From Halobacteriales archaeon QS_8_69_26 (GTDB lineage Archaea > Halobacteriota > Halobacteria > Halobacteriales > SW-7-71-33): a stretch of 55,846 nucleotides of DNA. Numbering within the stretch: position 1 is the stretch's first letter; each line of letters opens with the position of its first letter. The stretch is taken from contig PXRX01000007.1 of NCBI GenBank assembly GCA_003023195.1, positions 1 through 55,846 of the forward strand, written 5' to 3'. The notes under the pieces were generated by a model that made no database searches, had not been told where the DNA came from, and was given only the letters and a program-made list of their open reading frames with translations. This document shows positions 35,131 through 42,828 of the stretch, piece by piece. A program made the translations under genes and the position numbers.

Positions 35131-35646
35131 GTGTCGAACAACCCGGCGGGCCTGCTGGCGGTGTTCGCGTACGTCGGGACCGTCCTGGCCTCCGTGCCGG
35201 TGGCCGTCGTGGCGCTGTTGCTCAGGCGGATCACCCCGTCGTTCCGCGAGGCGCTGGCCTACTCGCTGGGGGGCGGGTTCGCGCTGTTCACCGTGGTAGT
35301 GCTGGCGCTCGCCGTCGCAGTCGATCCGGGGGCTGGCGGAACGCTGTTCGTGACGGGCGTCGTCGCCGTGGTCGTCCTGGCCGTCCTGCCGCTCGCCATC
35401 GGGCGTGCAGTCGTCGAACGGACGGCGGACCTGGACCCCGACCGGGCGCTGCGCTGGGCCACCGCCGGATGGCCGCCGGCGATGATACTGAGTCTGATCG
35501 TCTTCGTCGCCCCCGGCGGCCCCGCCAGGTACAACGTCACCTTCCTCTCCGGCGTCGAGGCGGTGGTCGCAGGGGGGATCCTGGTGGCGGTGGTACTGCT
35601 CGGTCCCGGACTCGTCGGAACCGCCCTGGCCCGGGCGTTCGAGTAA
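35131..35646 (+). CDS. Hypothetical membrane protein
   Basis: 171 residues from GTG at 35131 (MSNNPAGLLAVFAYVGTVLA), with GGTGGGTCA just upstream. Five hydrophobic segments are visible: about 6-30, 43-65, 71-92, 110-127 and 139-163. One arginine-rich cytoplasmic loop (RAVVERTADLDPDRALRWAT) occurs between helices 3 and 4. No known family motif is apparent. It ends 41 bp from the convergent aldehyde ferredoxin oxidoreductase gene. Confidence 0.65.
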   Translation: MSNNPAGLLAVFAYVGTVLASVPVAVVALLLRRITPSFREALAYSLGGGFALFTVVVLALAVAVDPGAGGTLFVTGVVAVVVLAVLPLAIGRAVVERTADLDPDRALRWATAGWPPAMILSLIVFVAPGGPARYNVTFLSGVEAVVAGGILVAVVLLGPGLVGTALARAFE

Positions 35647-35687
35647 GCGGCGAACGTTCAGGGCGGGCTCCACTGCGACCGGTCGTT

Positions 35688-37370
35688 TCAGTCCCCGGCC
35701 GCCGGCGTCCCGCCCACGTCGTCCGGGACGGTGCCGTCGTCGTTCCAGCCGCGGACCTCGTAGTACTCCGAGAGCGCGGCGTCGAACCCCGGCAGGTCGT
35801 AGGGCAGGTCGTCGTCGTCGGCCCGGTCGAACCCCCGCCGGTTGTTGAAGCCCCGTTCGAGTTCGACGATCCGGTCGCCCAGTGCCATCAGGTCCTCGTA
35901 GTCGGCCCCGAAGATCCCCTCCATCCGGTCCTCGGTCATCATCGAGTACGAGAACTTGCAGAGGACCCCCGAGTCCTTGAGGGCGTTCTTGTTCTCCATC
36001 TCGACCAGGCGCTCGGCCTTCCCCTCCAGGCCCTCCGGGTCCAGGGCCTTCTTCGGGGAAACCAGCGGGTACTCCAGCTGGTACATCTCGGCGTACATGT
36101 GGTCGGCGCCGCGGTTCGAGGTGGCGAACGAGAGGCCCTGACCGTTCAGGGCCCGCCCGTCGTGGGCCGCGAACTCCATCCCCTTCATCGTCCAGTTCTC
36201 GACGCCGAGTTCGTCGTGACACCGGTCGATGCCCTCCGCGAGGGTGTCGCCGACCCCCTCGCGGTGCGCGATCTTCTCGATAAGGTCGTGGATCAGGTCG
36301 GTGTTGCCGAACTCCCCTTCGCTCTTCAGGTAGGCCGCGACGGCGTCGCCACAGGAGATGGTGTCCATCCCGAGGTCGTCACAGAGGTCGTTTGACTTCA
36401 TGATGGAGACGAACTCGTCGACGTCGGCGTTGGCCCCGAACGAGAACACCGTCTCGTACTCCGGTCCCTCCGTCGTGAGGCCGCTCTCCTCGTCGCGGGT
36501 CGGTAGCTTGCAGGCGAACGCGCACTGCGAGCAGGTCCCCTTCTTGTACTTGTGGTCGATGACTGCGCCCGACCCGATGTCGTTGACCGCGTCGAACGAG
36601 GTGTCATGGAAGTAGCGGGCGGGAAGTGCCCCGACCGAGTTGGCGTACTCCGCGACGGAGACGGTGCCGGCGTCCTTCATCGGGTTGTCCGCCGTCGAGG
36701 CGTCCCGGTGGACCGCCATCGCGGTCTCCTCGTCCAGTTCCACCGACGGCGGGGAGTCCCCCTCGAAGGCGAGGTACTTGACGTTCTTCGCGCCCAGGAC
36801 CGCGCCGAGGCCGCCGCGCCCGAACGCCCGGTGCTCGGTGGTCATGATGGCGGCGAACCGAACCAGGTTCTCCCCGGCCGGACCGATCGCGGCGACGTGT
36901 TCCGGGCCCAGGTCGTGGTGCTCCTCGGCGTGGTCGCCCACCTCGGTGACCGTCGCACCCGCCAGGTCGGGCACCTCGTGGAACGTCACCCCCTCGTCGG
37001 TCACGACGACCCCCAGGAGGTCCTCGGCCGCCCCGGTCACCTCGACGGCGGCGTGGCCGGTGGCCGCGAACGGTCGGGACATGAACCCGCCGGCGTTCGA
37101 GGACAGCAACCCGTCGGTCAGCGGCGAGACGCCCGTGCAGTTCATCCGCCCCGTGAACGACATCGTCGCCGCCTGGAGCGGTCCCGTCGTGAAGTACAGG
37201 GCGTTCTCCGGTCCCAGGGGGTCGGCGTCGAACGGGATCCGGTCGTGTGCGAGTTTCGTCCCGACGCCCCGGCCGCCGACGAACGACGACAGGACGTCGT
37301 CGACGTCGTGGGTCTCCGCCGATCGGTCGCCGACGTCCACCGTGAGTAGCGAACCCTCCGCGTGGATCAT
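35688..37370 (-). CDS. Aldehyde ferredoxin oxidoreductase family (tungsten/molybdopterin) enzyme
   Basis: 560 residues. AOR oxidises aldehydes with ferredoxin as acceptor using a W- or Mo-bis-pterin and a 4Fe-4S cluster. The N-terminal domain has SFVGGRGVGTKLAHDRIP and TGRMNCTGVSPLT. Cluster ligands are C280, C283 and C287 in GTCSQCAFACKLP and a later cysteine in KDSGVLCKFSYS. The pterin-binding EGPEYETVFSFGANADVDE is conserved. A TATA box (ATTTAT, 37395-37400) is 28 bp upstream of the ATG. The aldehyde substrate is unknown, and no ferredoxin or cofactor gene is adjacent. The C-terminus is acidic. Confidence 0.92.
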   Translation of the reverse strand: MIHAEGSLLTVDVGDRSAETHDVDDVLSSFVGGRGVGTKLAHDRIPFDADPLGPENALYFTTGPLQAATMSFTGRMNCTGVSPLTDGLLSSNAGGFMSRPFAATGHAAVEVTGAAEDLLGVVVTDEGVTFHEVPDLAGATVTEVGDHAEEHHDLGPEHVAAIGPAGENLVRFAAIMTTEHRAFGRGGLGAVLGAKNVKYLAFEGDSPPSVELDEETAMAVHRDASTADNPMKDAGTVSVAEYANSVGALPARYFHDTSFDAVNDIGSGAVIDHKYKKGTCSQCAFACKLPTRDEESGLTTEGPEYETVFSFGANADVDEFVSIMKSNDLCDDLGMDTISCGDAVAAYLKSEGEFGNTDLIHDLIEKIAHREGVGDTLAEGIDRCHDELGVENWTMKGMEFAAHDGRALNGQGLSFATSNRGADHMYAEMYQLEYPLVSPKKALDPEGLEGKAERLVEMENKNALKDSGVLCKFSYSMMTEDRMEGIFGADYEDLMALGDRIVELERGFNNRRGFDRADDDDLPYDLPGFDAALSEYYEVRGWNDDGTVPDDVGGTPAAGD

Positions 37371-37435
37371 ACCTCTCCCTCGGTCGGGGGGCGCATAAAT
37401 GTCGGGCCGGATCCCCTGGCGACGACGGTACCGGC

Positions 37436-37933
37436 TCAGAGCAGGAAGGTATCGGATCGCTCGGTCATGTCCACGAACGAGTCGGCGGCGTCGACGAGTT
37501 CCTCGGCGGTGGACTCGCTGAAGCCCATCACCTCGACGCGGACGCCCTTGTGGCGCAGGTGCGAGCAGAGCCGCGAGAAGTCGCCGTCGCCGGTACAGAG
37601 GACGATGGTGTCGACGTGGGGCGCCAGGGTGACGGCGTCCAGGGACATGCCCACGTCCCAGTCGGCCTTCTTCGACCCGTCGGCGAAGGTCTTGATGTCC
37701 TTGATCTTCGTCTCGAAGCCGATGTCGGTCAGCGCGTCGAAGAACGACTCCTCCTCGGGGGCGTCGGCGCGGATGACGTACGCGATGGCGCGGGTCAGCG
37801 TGCGCTCCTGGACGGACTTCTCCAGTAGCGCCGAGTAGTCGATGTTGCGACTGTAGAGGCTCTGGGCCGTGTGATAGAGGTTCTGCGCGTCCGCCAGGAC
37901 GGCGACGCGCTGGCCCGAGTGGATGTCCACCAT
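37436..37933 (-). CDS. NYN-domain (LabA/DUF88-like) putative RNase
   Basis: 165 residues from the ATG at 37933 (MVDIHSGQRVAVLADAQNLY). PIN-like NYN fold: the N-terminal acidic site VLADAQNLYHTAQ, the middle DWDVGMSLDAVTLAPHVDTI and the C-terminal IVLCTGDGDFSRLCSHLRHK with GDGDF are the conserved acidic clusters that bind metal in this nuclease superfamily. It has its own TATA box (37958-37965) at leaderless spacing, so the long structured region upstream is not its 5' leader. Homologues are presumed ribonucleases, and the target is unknown. Confidence 0.88.
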   Translation of the reverse strand: MVDIHSGQRVAVLADAQNLYHTAQSLYSRNIDYSALLEKSVQERTLTRAIAYVIRADAPEEESFFDALTDIGFETKIKDIKTFADGSKKADWDVGMSLDAVTLAPHVDTIVLCTGDGDFSRLCSHLRHKGVRVEVMGFSESTAEELVDAADSFVDMTERSDTFLL

Positions 37934-37957
37934 GCCGGTCACTGGATGGGCGAGGGG

Positions 37958-37965
37958 CTTATTCC
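37958..37965 (-). promoter_or_regulatory. TATA box of the NYN gene
   Basis: On the minus strand the sequence reads GGAATAAG, 28 bp before the ATG. It separates the NYN transcript from the hairpin-rich region further upstream. Confidence 0.55.
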
Positions 37966-37999
37966 TTGGCCTCCGGGCACCGGTCCCGTCGGGGCCGAC

Positions 38000-38565
38000 G
38001 GAGTCCCCCCGTCGAGGTGTAGTAGCGGGAGAATCGCGAGGAAGGATGTGGACCGGACGGGAGACGTTTTCCGCGGCCCGTACGGCCAGTTCCGGCGGCC
38101 ACCGGCAGTCGCGTCGGGCTTTCACCGACCGCGCCGCCAGCGTTGCAGCCGACCGACCGCACCGGCCTTGCACCGGCCGCGGCCGCCCGGCATACGCCGG
38201 TTTCCCGAAGCCCCCTTGCGGGTACTCCGGTAGTTGGCCTTCCCGATCCTCCGCCCGGGCGGAGGATTTCGCGCGGATCGACGCCCTTCCCGTCCGAACG
38301 CCGGGGCGTTCGGGCGGGCCGCGCACCGCGTCGCCGTGAGGCGTCGTGACACGCGCCTGCGTCCGCCGTCGTGCCGTGAGGCACGTCGGTGGTCGCCTCG
38401 CACGTCGAGGGCCGCGCGTGGGCCGCTTCGGTTCTCCTTCGGAGCGTTGACCTTGCCTCCGTGTTACCGGATTCTCGGTTTTTGCTCCTAACCCGCCCCG
38501 TTCCGCCCGGATGGGCGGTCTTGGGCAGGTCGTCCGTGTGCCCTCGCTTCCTCGCTCGCACTCCC
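38000..38565 (-). ncRNA. Candidate structured non-coding RNA (unclassified)
   Basis: A ~560-bp stretch has no plausible protein and contains strong inverted repeats: a perfect 22-bp palindrome ATCCTCCGCCC/GGGCGGAGGAT (38246-38267), CCGAACGCC-GG-GGCGTTCGG (38294-38313), CCGGC-ATAC-GCCGG (around 38188-38201), CCGCCC-GGAT-GGGCGG (38504-38519), and two hairpins sharing the loop motif CCTCACGG. On the minus strand a TATA box TTTATTACC (38581-38589) would start a transcript near 38560. A 9-base complement between the two ends (GCGAGGAAG near 38545, CTTCCTCGC near 38038) may close the structure, although chance could give one of this length. RNase P and SRP signature sequences are absent. Strand and ends are inferred. 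Confidence 0.35.
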
Positions 38566-38580
38566 ACGTAGGAGGCCATG

Positions 38581-38720
38581 GGTAATAAATCTAACGTGAA
38601 CTGTAAGGTCCGTGAGGTGCAGTAACTAACTCGGGAGATCAGCAGAATGCGGTGGGAGATAATTGTCTGTCCGTATATATGACGGCACCTCCCCTTCCAT
38701 TCCTATCCAGATAATTATCG
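38581..38720 (-). promoter_or_regulatory. AT-rich promoter region with repeated AGATAATT
   Basis: In 140 bp there are two minus-strand TATA candidates (TTTATTACC at 38581-38589 and ATATATA at 38674-38680) and two copies of AGATAATT (38657-38664 and 38709-38716), the second inside the palindrome GATAATTATC. Such AT-rich DNA is rare here. 38721-38830 holds no recognisable gene. Confidence 0.45.
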
Positions 38721-38830
38721 TTACCCCTCCTTCGTTTCGTCTCCAGGTCGTTATGGCATGGCGGGACCACGATGTACGCCTCTGACGTCCTCCGCTCCCC
38801 GGATCGAAGCCCGGTGGATCCCTCGGGGGA

Positions 38831-40513
38831 TCAGAGTCGCTTCGAGACGTATGGCCCGTCGTCGTGGTAGTCCAGCTTCCGGCGGTAGTACTCCCGGGCG
38901 CCGATGCCGCTGATGACCGCGAGCTTCGAGTAGCCGGCGCCCCTGGCGAGTTCCTCGGCGCGTTCCATCAGGCGGCGCCCGTAGCCGCGGTGCTGCCACT
39001 CGGCGTCGTCCTCGCCCGAGAGCGCGGCCTCGCTCCCGTAGACGTGGAGTTCCCGGACCACGGCGGCGTCGGCCAGTTCCCGCCGGACGGGGCCGCCCGG
39101 GAACCGGAGCCGACAGAACCCGACCAGCAGGTCCCGGACCGGGTCCTCGAAGGCGACGAAGTGCTCGGTGCCGCCGCCGGCCCCGTACGCCGCGACCGAG
39201 AGTTCGACGGCGTCGGGGTCCGGGTCGGCGTCGTTCATGCCGACCTCCCGGCACCTGATGCACTCACAGTCCCAGCCCCGGTCGTCCATCACCTCCCGGG
39301 CGAGTTGGCGGAGGTTCGACTTCTGGACGCCGGCCTCGATGAAGTCCGCGGGGATGTCCCGCTGAACCCGCTGGAGGCGGGTGTACCGCGGGATCTCCCG
39401 CTTGATCTCGGCGACGAGTTCGGCGGCCTCCTCGCTGGAGAGGGGGTCGAACTCCCCGCGGTGCCACCAGTCGTAGGTGGCGGTCCCCTCGACGATCAGG
39501 GTCGGGTAGATCTTCAGGTAGTCCGGCCGCCACTCGGGTCGCTCGAAGATCCGACGGAAGTCCTCCAGGCTCATCTCCTTCGACATCCCGGGCTGACCGG
39601 GCATCATGTGGAACCCGACCTTGAACCCGGCGTCGCGCAGACGGCGGTTGGCGTCCACCGACGCCTGGACGCCGTGGCCGCGGTGCATCTCGCGGTTGAT
39701 CCGCTCGAAGGTGGTCTGGACGCCGACCTCGACCTTCGTCCCCCCGAGGCGGAGCATGCGGTCGATCTGCTCGGGGTCACACCAGTCGGGCTTGGTCTCG
39801 AAGGTCGTGGCGACGTTGCGCACGTCGGCCGTCTCGTTCCGCGTCTTCACGTCCTCCAGGTACCGGAACCCCGTCTCGTCGGGGTCGGGCGCGAAGCTCT
39901 CGGTCTCGGAGGGCTCCGGCGGGTTCCCGGGGTCGAAGTCGTTCATCGCGGCCAGGGCCCGCTTGACGAACCACTCCTGGTAGTCGTGGCTGCGGGCAGT
40001 CATCGTCCCGCCCATCAGGATCAGTTCGGCCTTGTCGACGGGGTGGCCTATCTTTCGCAACTGCGAGAGCCGCAGTGTCACCTGCCCGTAGGGGTCGTAG
40101 TCGTTCTGCTCGCCCCGGGCGGCGGCGGGTTCGTGGCCGGTGTAGCTCTGCGCGCTGGAGAACTCGGAGTCCGGTCCCCCCGGACAGTAGAGACACCTCC
40201 CGTGGGGACACCGGTGGGGACTCGTCATGACCGCCACGGGCGAGACGCCGGAGGCGGTCCGGACGGGCTTGCGGCGCAACACGGCCTCCAGTTCCCCCCG
40301 CCGGTCGTCCGGGCCGAACTCGATGAGCGCCGAGTTCTTCGGCACTTTCGGCGAGGAGTGACGCCGGCACGCTTCGAGTTTGGCCGACTCGACATCGTCG
40401 CGGTCGACGTCGCCGTCGAGGATCCGTTCGACGACGTCCTCGCAGACCTGCCGGTAGGCCTCGGACTCGCGGGGGTCGTCCTCGCCCTCGTCGCCCTCCG
40501 TCCCGGTGCTCAT
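38831..40513 (-). CDS. elp3: Elp3-like tRNA uridine(34) acetyltransferase (radical SAM + GNAT)
   Basis: 560 residues. Archaeal Elp3 carboxymethylates wobble uridine of tRNA. The N-terminal region includes RKPVRTASGVSPVAVMTSPH, the radical-SAM cysteines lie in CPHGRCLYCPGG, and KVEVGVQTTFERINREMHRG is the Elp3 signature. A zinc site CECIRCREVG follows, then a GNAT acetyltransferase domain (AEWQHRGYGRRLMERAEELA, ...GAREYYRRKLDYHDDGPYVS). The ATG at 40513 is chosen because a TATA box (CTTATTCG, around 40545) sits about 30 bp upstream. A second ATG at 40528 is possible. The gene stands alone between the two hairpin-rich gaps. Confidence 0.95.
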   Translation of the reverse strand: MSTGTEGDEGEDDPRESEAYRQVCEDVVERILDGDVDRDDVESAKLEACRRHSSPKVPKNSALIEFGPDDRRGELEAVLRRKPVRTASGVSPVAVMTSPHRCPHGRCLYCPGGPDSEFSSAQSYTGHEPAAARGEQNDYDPYGQVTLRLSQLRKIGHPVDKAELILMGGTMTARSHDYQEWFVKRALAAMNDFDPGNPPEPSETESFAPDPDETGFRYLEDVKTRNETADVRNVATTFETKPDWCDPEQIDRMLRLGGTKVEVGVQTTFERINREMHRGHGVQASVDANRRLRDAGFKVGFHMMPGQPGMSKEMSLEDFRRIFERPEWRPDYLKIYPTLIVEGTATYDWWHRGEFDPLSSEEAAELVAEIKREIPRYTRLQRVQRDIPADFIEAGVQKSNLRQLAREVMDDRGWDCECIRCREVGMNDADPDPDAVELSVAAYGAGGGTEHFVAFEDPVRDLLVGFCRLRFPGGPVRRELADAAVVRELHVYGSEAALSGEDDAEWQHRGYGRRLMERAEELARGAGYSKLAVISGIGAREYYRRKLDYHDDGPYVSKRL

Positions 40514-40634
40514 TCGCTTGGTCAACATCGCGGATCCGGGCGAATAAGGGTGACGGGTCGGTCCGACACGGTGACACGCGCCGGACCGGTGCCGAGTGTG
40601 ACCGGTCTCCGACGAGCACCGATCGGTAGCGGTA

Positions 40635-40642
40635 CAGTTAAG
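40635..40642 (+). promoter_or_regulatory. TATA box of lsm
   Basis: AGTTAAGC lies 28 bp upstream of the lsm ATG, a leaderless arrangement. Confidence 0.5.
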
Positions 40643-40666
40643 CCCGTCCGCCGGCCGACGACGGGT

Positions 40667-40912
40667 ATGAGCGGTCGACCACTCGACGTACTCGAGGCGT
40701 CCGTCGGCGACCAGGTGACAGTCCGGCTGAAGGGGGGCGAGATCTACGATGGGGTTCTCGCCGGCTACGACCAGCACATGAACCTCGTGCTGGAGGAGGT
40801 GAAGGAAACGCACGGTTCCGACCCCGACGAGGACCCGGACGCCGCCACCCCCGAGGAACGGGGCGAAATGACCATCATCCGCGGCGACAACCTGGTTTCG
40901 ATTTCGGCGTAA
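40667..40912 (+). CDS. lsm: Lsm/Sm-like RNA-binding protein with an inter-motif insertion
   Basis: 81 residues. The Sm1 motif is GDQVTVRLKGGEIYDGVLAGYDQHMNLVLEE and the Sm2 motif is MTIIRGDNLVSISA. These proteins form heptameric rings that bind U-rich RNA. Between Sm1 and Sm2 there is an acidic insertion of roughly 20 residues (ETHGSDPDEDPDAATPEERG) longer than in usual haloarchaeal Lsm. The usual downstream partner, ribosomal protein L37e, is not present. Instead a ~640-bp gene-free hairpin-rich stretch follows on the same strand. Confidence 0.9.
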   Translation: MSGRPLDVLEASVGDQVTVRLKGGEIYDGVLAGYDQHMNLVLEEVKETHGSDPDEDPDAATPEERGEMTIIRGDNLVSISA

Positions 40913-41248
40913 CCGACCACCGGAGAGAGGGGTCACCGTGACCTGGGCGTCGGTGTCGCCGCCCGATGAGTGTCTCGGAGGATCGGGTTCGGTGCGTGAG
41001 ACGGGTAGCGTCCGCTCTGTCCGGGACGAGTGACGGGGAGTGCTCGCTCCGTCGCACGACCACTGGAGAAACGCCGTCCCTCCGGGGACCGATCCGGAAA
41101 GGAGAGGCGAGCGAACCGCCGCGGAGTGCGGAAGGGGTTGGCAGGCCTCGGTGGCGGACGGTCGCTCGTCGGGTCGTCGGTGGGGTGGGTGGGAGACGCG
41201 GGCAGGTCGTCGTGACCTTGGGGGTGGGTGCCCTCGCGGGCGGGTGCG

Positions 41249-41517
41249 GGTCGCACGCGACCGGACCGGTGGGAGAAGTCCGGCCCGTGCGACTCGGATC
41301 GGGTTGTCGTCGACCGTCCAGTGGACGGGTCGACGCTTGATGTCCCTGTCGGTGAACGCGGCTCGTCCCAGGCCCCTTCCGGGGCGGGACGTTCGTCACG
41401 TGGGACGTCCGCCCCGAACCGTCGGCGCCCGTCCCACGTGAACGAACACGTGCGGGGGTACCATTCGACTGCTGGGAAACGAGTTTACTCCGACGGTCCT
41501 GCCGTGGCTATCTTTTT
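41249..41517 (+). ncRNA. Candidate structured RNA or 3' region downstream of lsm
   Basis: A run of hairpins lies in the 640-bp gene-free gap: TCGCACG/CGTGCGA with inner CCGGAC/GTCCGG (41251-41292); GTCGACCGTCC-AGT-GGACGGGTCGAC (41309-41334); a 16-bp arm GTTCGTCACGTGGGAC pairing with GTCCCACGTGAACGAAC (41391-41447); and ACGG/CCGT (41493-41505) followed by TTTTT (41513-41517), terminator-like on this strand. Open frames here are Arg/Pro-rich and not protein-like. The first part of the gap (40913-41248) shows no clear feature. Whether this is a separate RNA or the lsm 3' untranslated region is open. Confidence 0.3.
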
Positions 41518-41553
41518 ATCCTTCGAGGGGGACCCGCGGCCCGTCGGGTGGTC

Positions 41554-42126
41554 CTACAGCGGAACGAGGTACAGCAGTGCGTAGACCACGAGCCCCAGCA
41601 CGAACGAGACCAGCCAGAGCGCCGCCGCCACCCGTCCCACCCGGGGGTGTGGCGTGTCCGGTATCTCCGCCACCGGGTGGGTAAGCCCGACGAGGAGGAC
41701 GTAGTACAGCACCGGGAGCGTGACCACCGCCAGGATCACGTGGATAGCGAGCACCGGGAGGTAGACGAAGCGGTAGACGACGTCGGGACCGTCGAACGGG
41801 GTCGGGCCCGCGAGGACCACCTTGTAGAGGTACAGGACGAGGAAGGTCAGGAACAGGACCAGTGCGGCGATCATCAGGGTCCGGTGCCGGTCGACGTTAC
41901 CCCGTCGGACCGCCCGCCAGCCGTCGAGGATCGCGCCGATGGCGAGGACGCTCACGACGGCGTTCACGTGTGGGACCGCCGCGAGAAGCGCCTCGGAGCG
42001 GGGGATCCCGTCGGCCGGCACCAGGCCGCCGGCGACGGCGAACACCAGCGCCACCGAGACGACCCCCAGGACGGCGGCGAGACCCGTCACGTGGTCCTTC
42101 GCGCGGAGCCCTATTTGCCGGGTCAC
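41554..42126 (-). CDS. DUF420 family membrane protein
   Basis: 190 residues from GTG at 42126 (MTRQIGLRAKDHVTGLAAVL). Five membrane segments contain the DUF420 histidines in LLAAVPHVNAVVSVLAIGAI, RRGNVDRHRTLMIAALVLFL and YLPVLAIHVILAVVTLPVLY. The family is often linked to haem-copper oxidases, with a possible role in their assembly. An in-frame TTG at 42156 is the alternative start, but the AT-richer GATTGATTGG around 42150-42160 sits at TATA distance from 42126. It is divergent from the acidic gene at 42223. Confidence 0.85.
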   Translation of the reverse strand: MTRQIGLRAKDHVTGLAAVLGVVSVALVFAVAGGLVPADGIPRSEALLAAVPHVNAVVSVLAIGAILDGWRAVRRGNVDRHRTLMIAALVLFLTFLVLYLYKVVLAGPTPFDGPDVVYRFVYLPVLAIHVILAVVTLPVLYYVLLVGLTHPVAEIPDTPHPRVGRVAAALWLVSFVLGLVVYALLYLVPL

Positions 42127-42222
42127 GGCCGTGCGTTCGGCCGGACCGCCAATCAATCGCTCGGTCCCGGATCACCGCCGGCACCTACGTTTATGGTACG
42201 GGAAGGAGAAAACAAGGCAGGG

Positions 42223-42672
42223 ATGACCATCGAGAACGCGGAGTTCGGACGGTCGGGGACGAAGCTCAACGACAGGGAACGGGAACTGATCACCGAGGCC
42301 ATCGCCGAGACGGACTGGGACGAGACGCCGATAGTCGACGTCGTCAAGTACCGCTCCGTCGCCCGGGGGGACGACCCGAACCTGCCCGAGTACGAGGTCC
42401 ACCGCCACGCCGAGGGGATCCCGGACTACTCGACCTACAGCGACCCGCGCCGCAAGCACCACGTCTACCGCCTCACCGAGGACGCCTGCGACGAGATGGG
42501 GATCGACCCGGAGACGGGCGAACCGGTCGAGGACGACGACGGTGACGACGCCGGGGGCGAGGAGGGCGAGGCCGACGCCCCCGGGAGCGTCGGCACGTCG
42601 GCCTCGGGGATCACCGTCGAACACCAGCTCGGGACGGCCGCCGAGGGGGACGACGAGGACGACGAGGAGTAG
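42223..42672 (+). CDS. Conserved acidic haloarchaeal protein, unknown function
   Basis: 149 residues from ATG at 42223 (MTIENAEFGRSGTKLNDRER). A folded N-terminal ~85 residues (ELITEAIAETDWDETPIVDV, then VKYRSVARGDDPNLPEYEVH, then HHVYRLTEDACDEMGIDPE) lead into a very acidic tail. The TTTATGG box (42190-42196) is 30 bp upstream of this ATG. The earlier in-frame ATG (42193) lies inside that box, so I reject it. No known domain is recognised. Confidence 0.75.
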   Translation: MTIENAEFGRSGTKLNDRERELITEAIAETDWDETPIVDVVKYRSVARGDDPNLPEYEVHRHAEGIPDYSTYSDPRRKHHVYRLTEDACDEMGIDPETGEPVEDDDGDDAGGEEGEADAPGSVGTSASGITVEHQLGTAAEGDDEDDEE

Positions 42673-42806
42673 GGACCCGACGACCGAGTGGGGGACCGAC
42701 CAACGGGTTGACCACCACACGACAGCGGATCAGGGCCGGGGGGCTGCGTCCTCACCGGATCGTCTTCCGGACAGCCTCGACACCGATCCGACAGGGTCGC
42801 GGCCTC

Positions 42807-42826
42807 TTACGGTAAAGTTACAGTAA
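42807..42826. repeat. Recurrent palindrome, copy 4, at a gene break
   Basis: TTACGGTAA-AG-TTACAGTAA, one mismatch between the arms. It ends three bases before the point where the truncated CBS-domain reading frame begins. Confidence 0.85.
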
Positions 42827-42828
42827 GG

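Noticed and set aside
37436..38580. Long minus-strand open frames running through the hairpin-rich region
   Set aside because: They are Arg/Ser/Pro-rich without acidic character or domains, and the NYN gene has its own TATA box and start at 37933.
37966..38580. RNase P RNA or SRP (7S) RNA
   Set aside because: The universally conserved RNase P segment (GAGGAAAGUCC-like) and the SRP helix 8 signature are not present on either strand.
37966..38580. Group II intron
   Set aside because: A GTGCG-like start occurs, but no convincing domain V and no reverse transcriptase frame were found.
21102..42203. Identical 14-mer TTTATGGTACGGGA at 21102-21115 and 42190-42203, both near gene starts
   Set aside because: In a 56-kb window several shared 14-mers are expected by chance, and the two sites play different roles (start codon versus TATA box).
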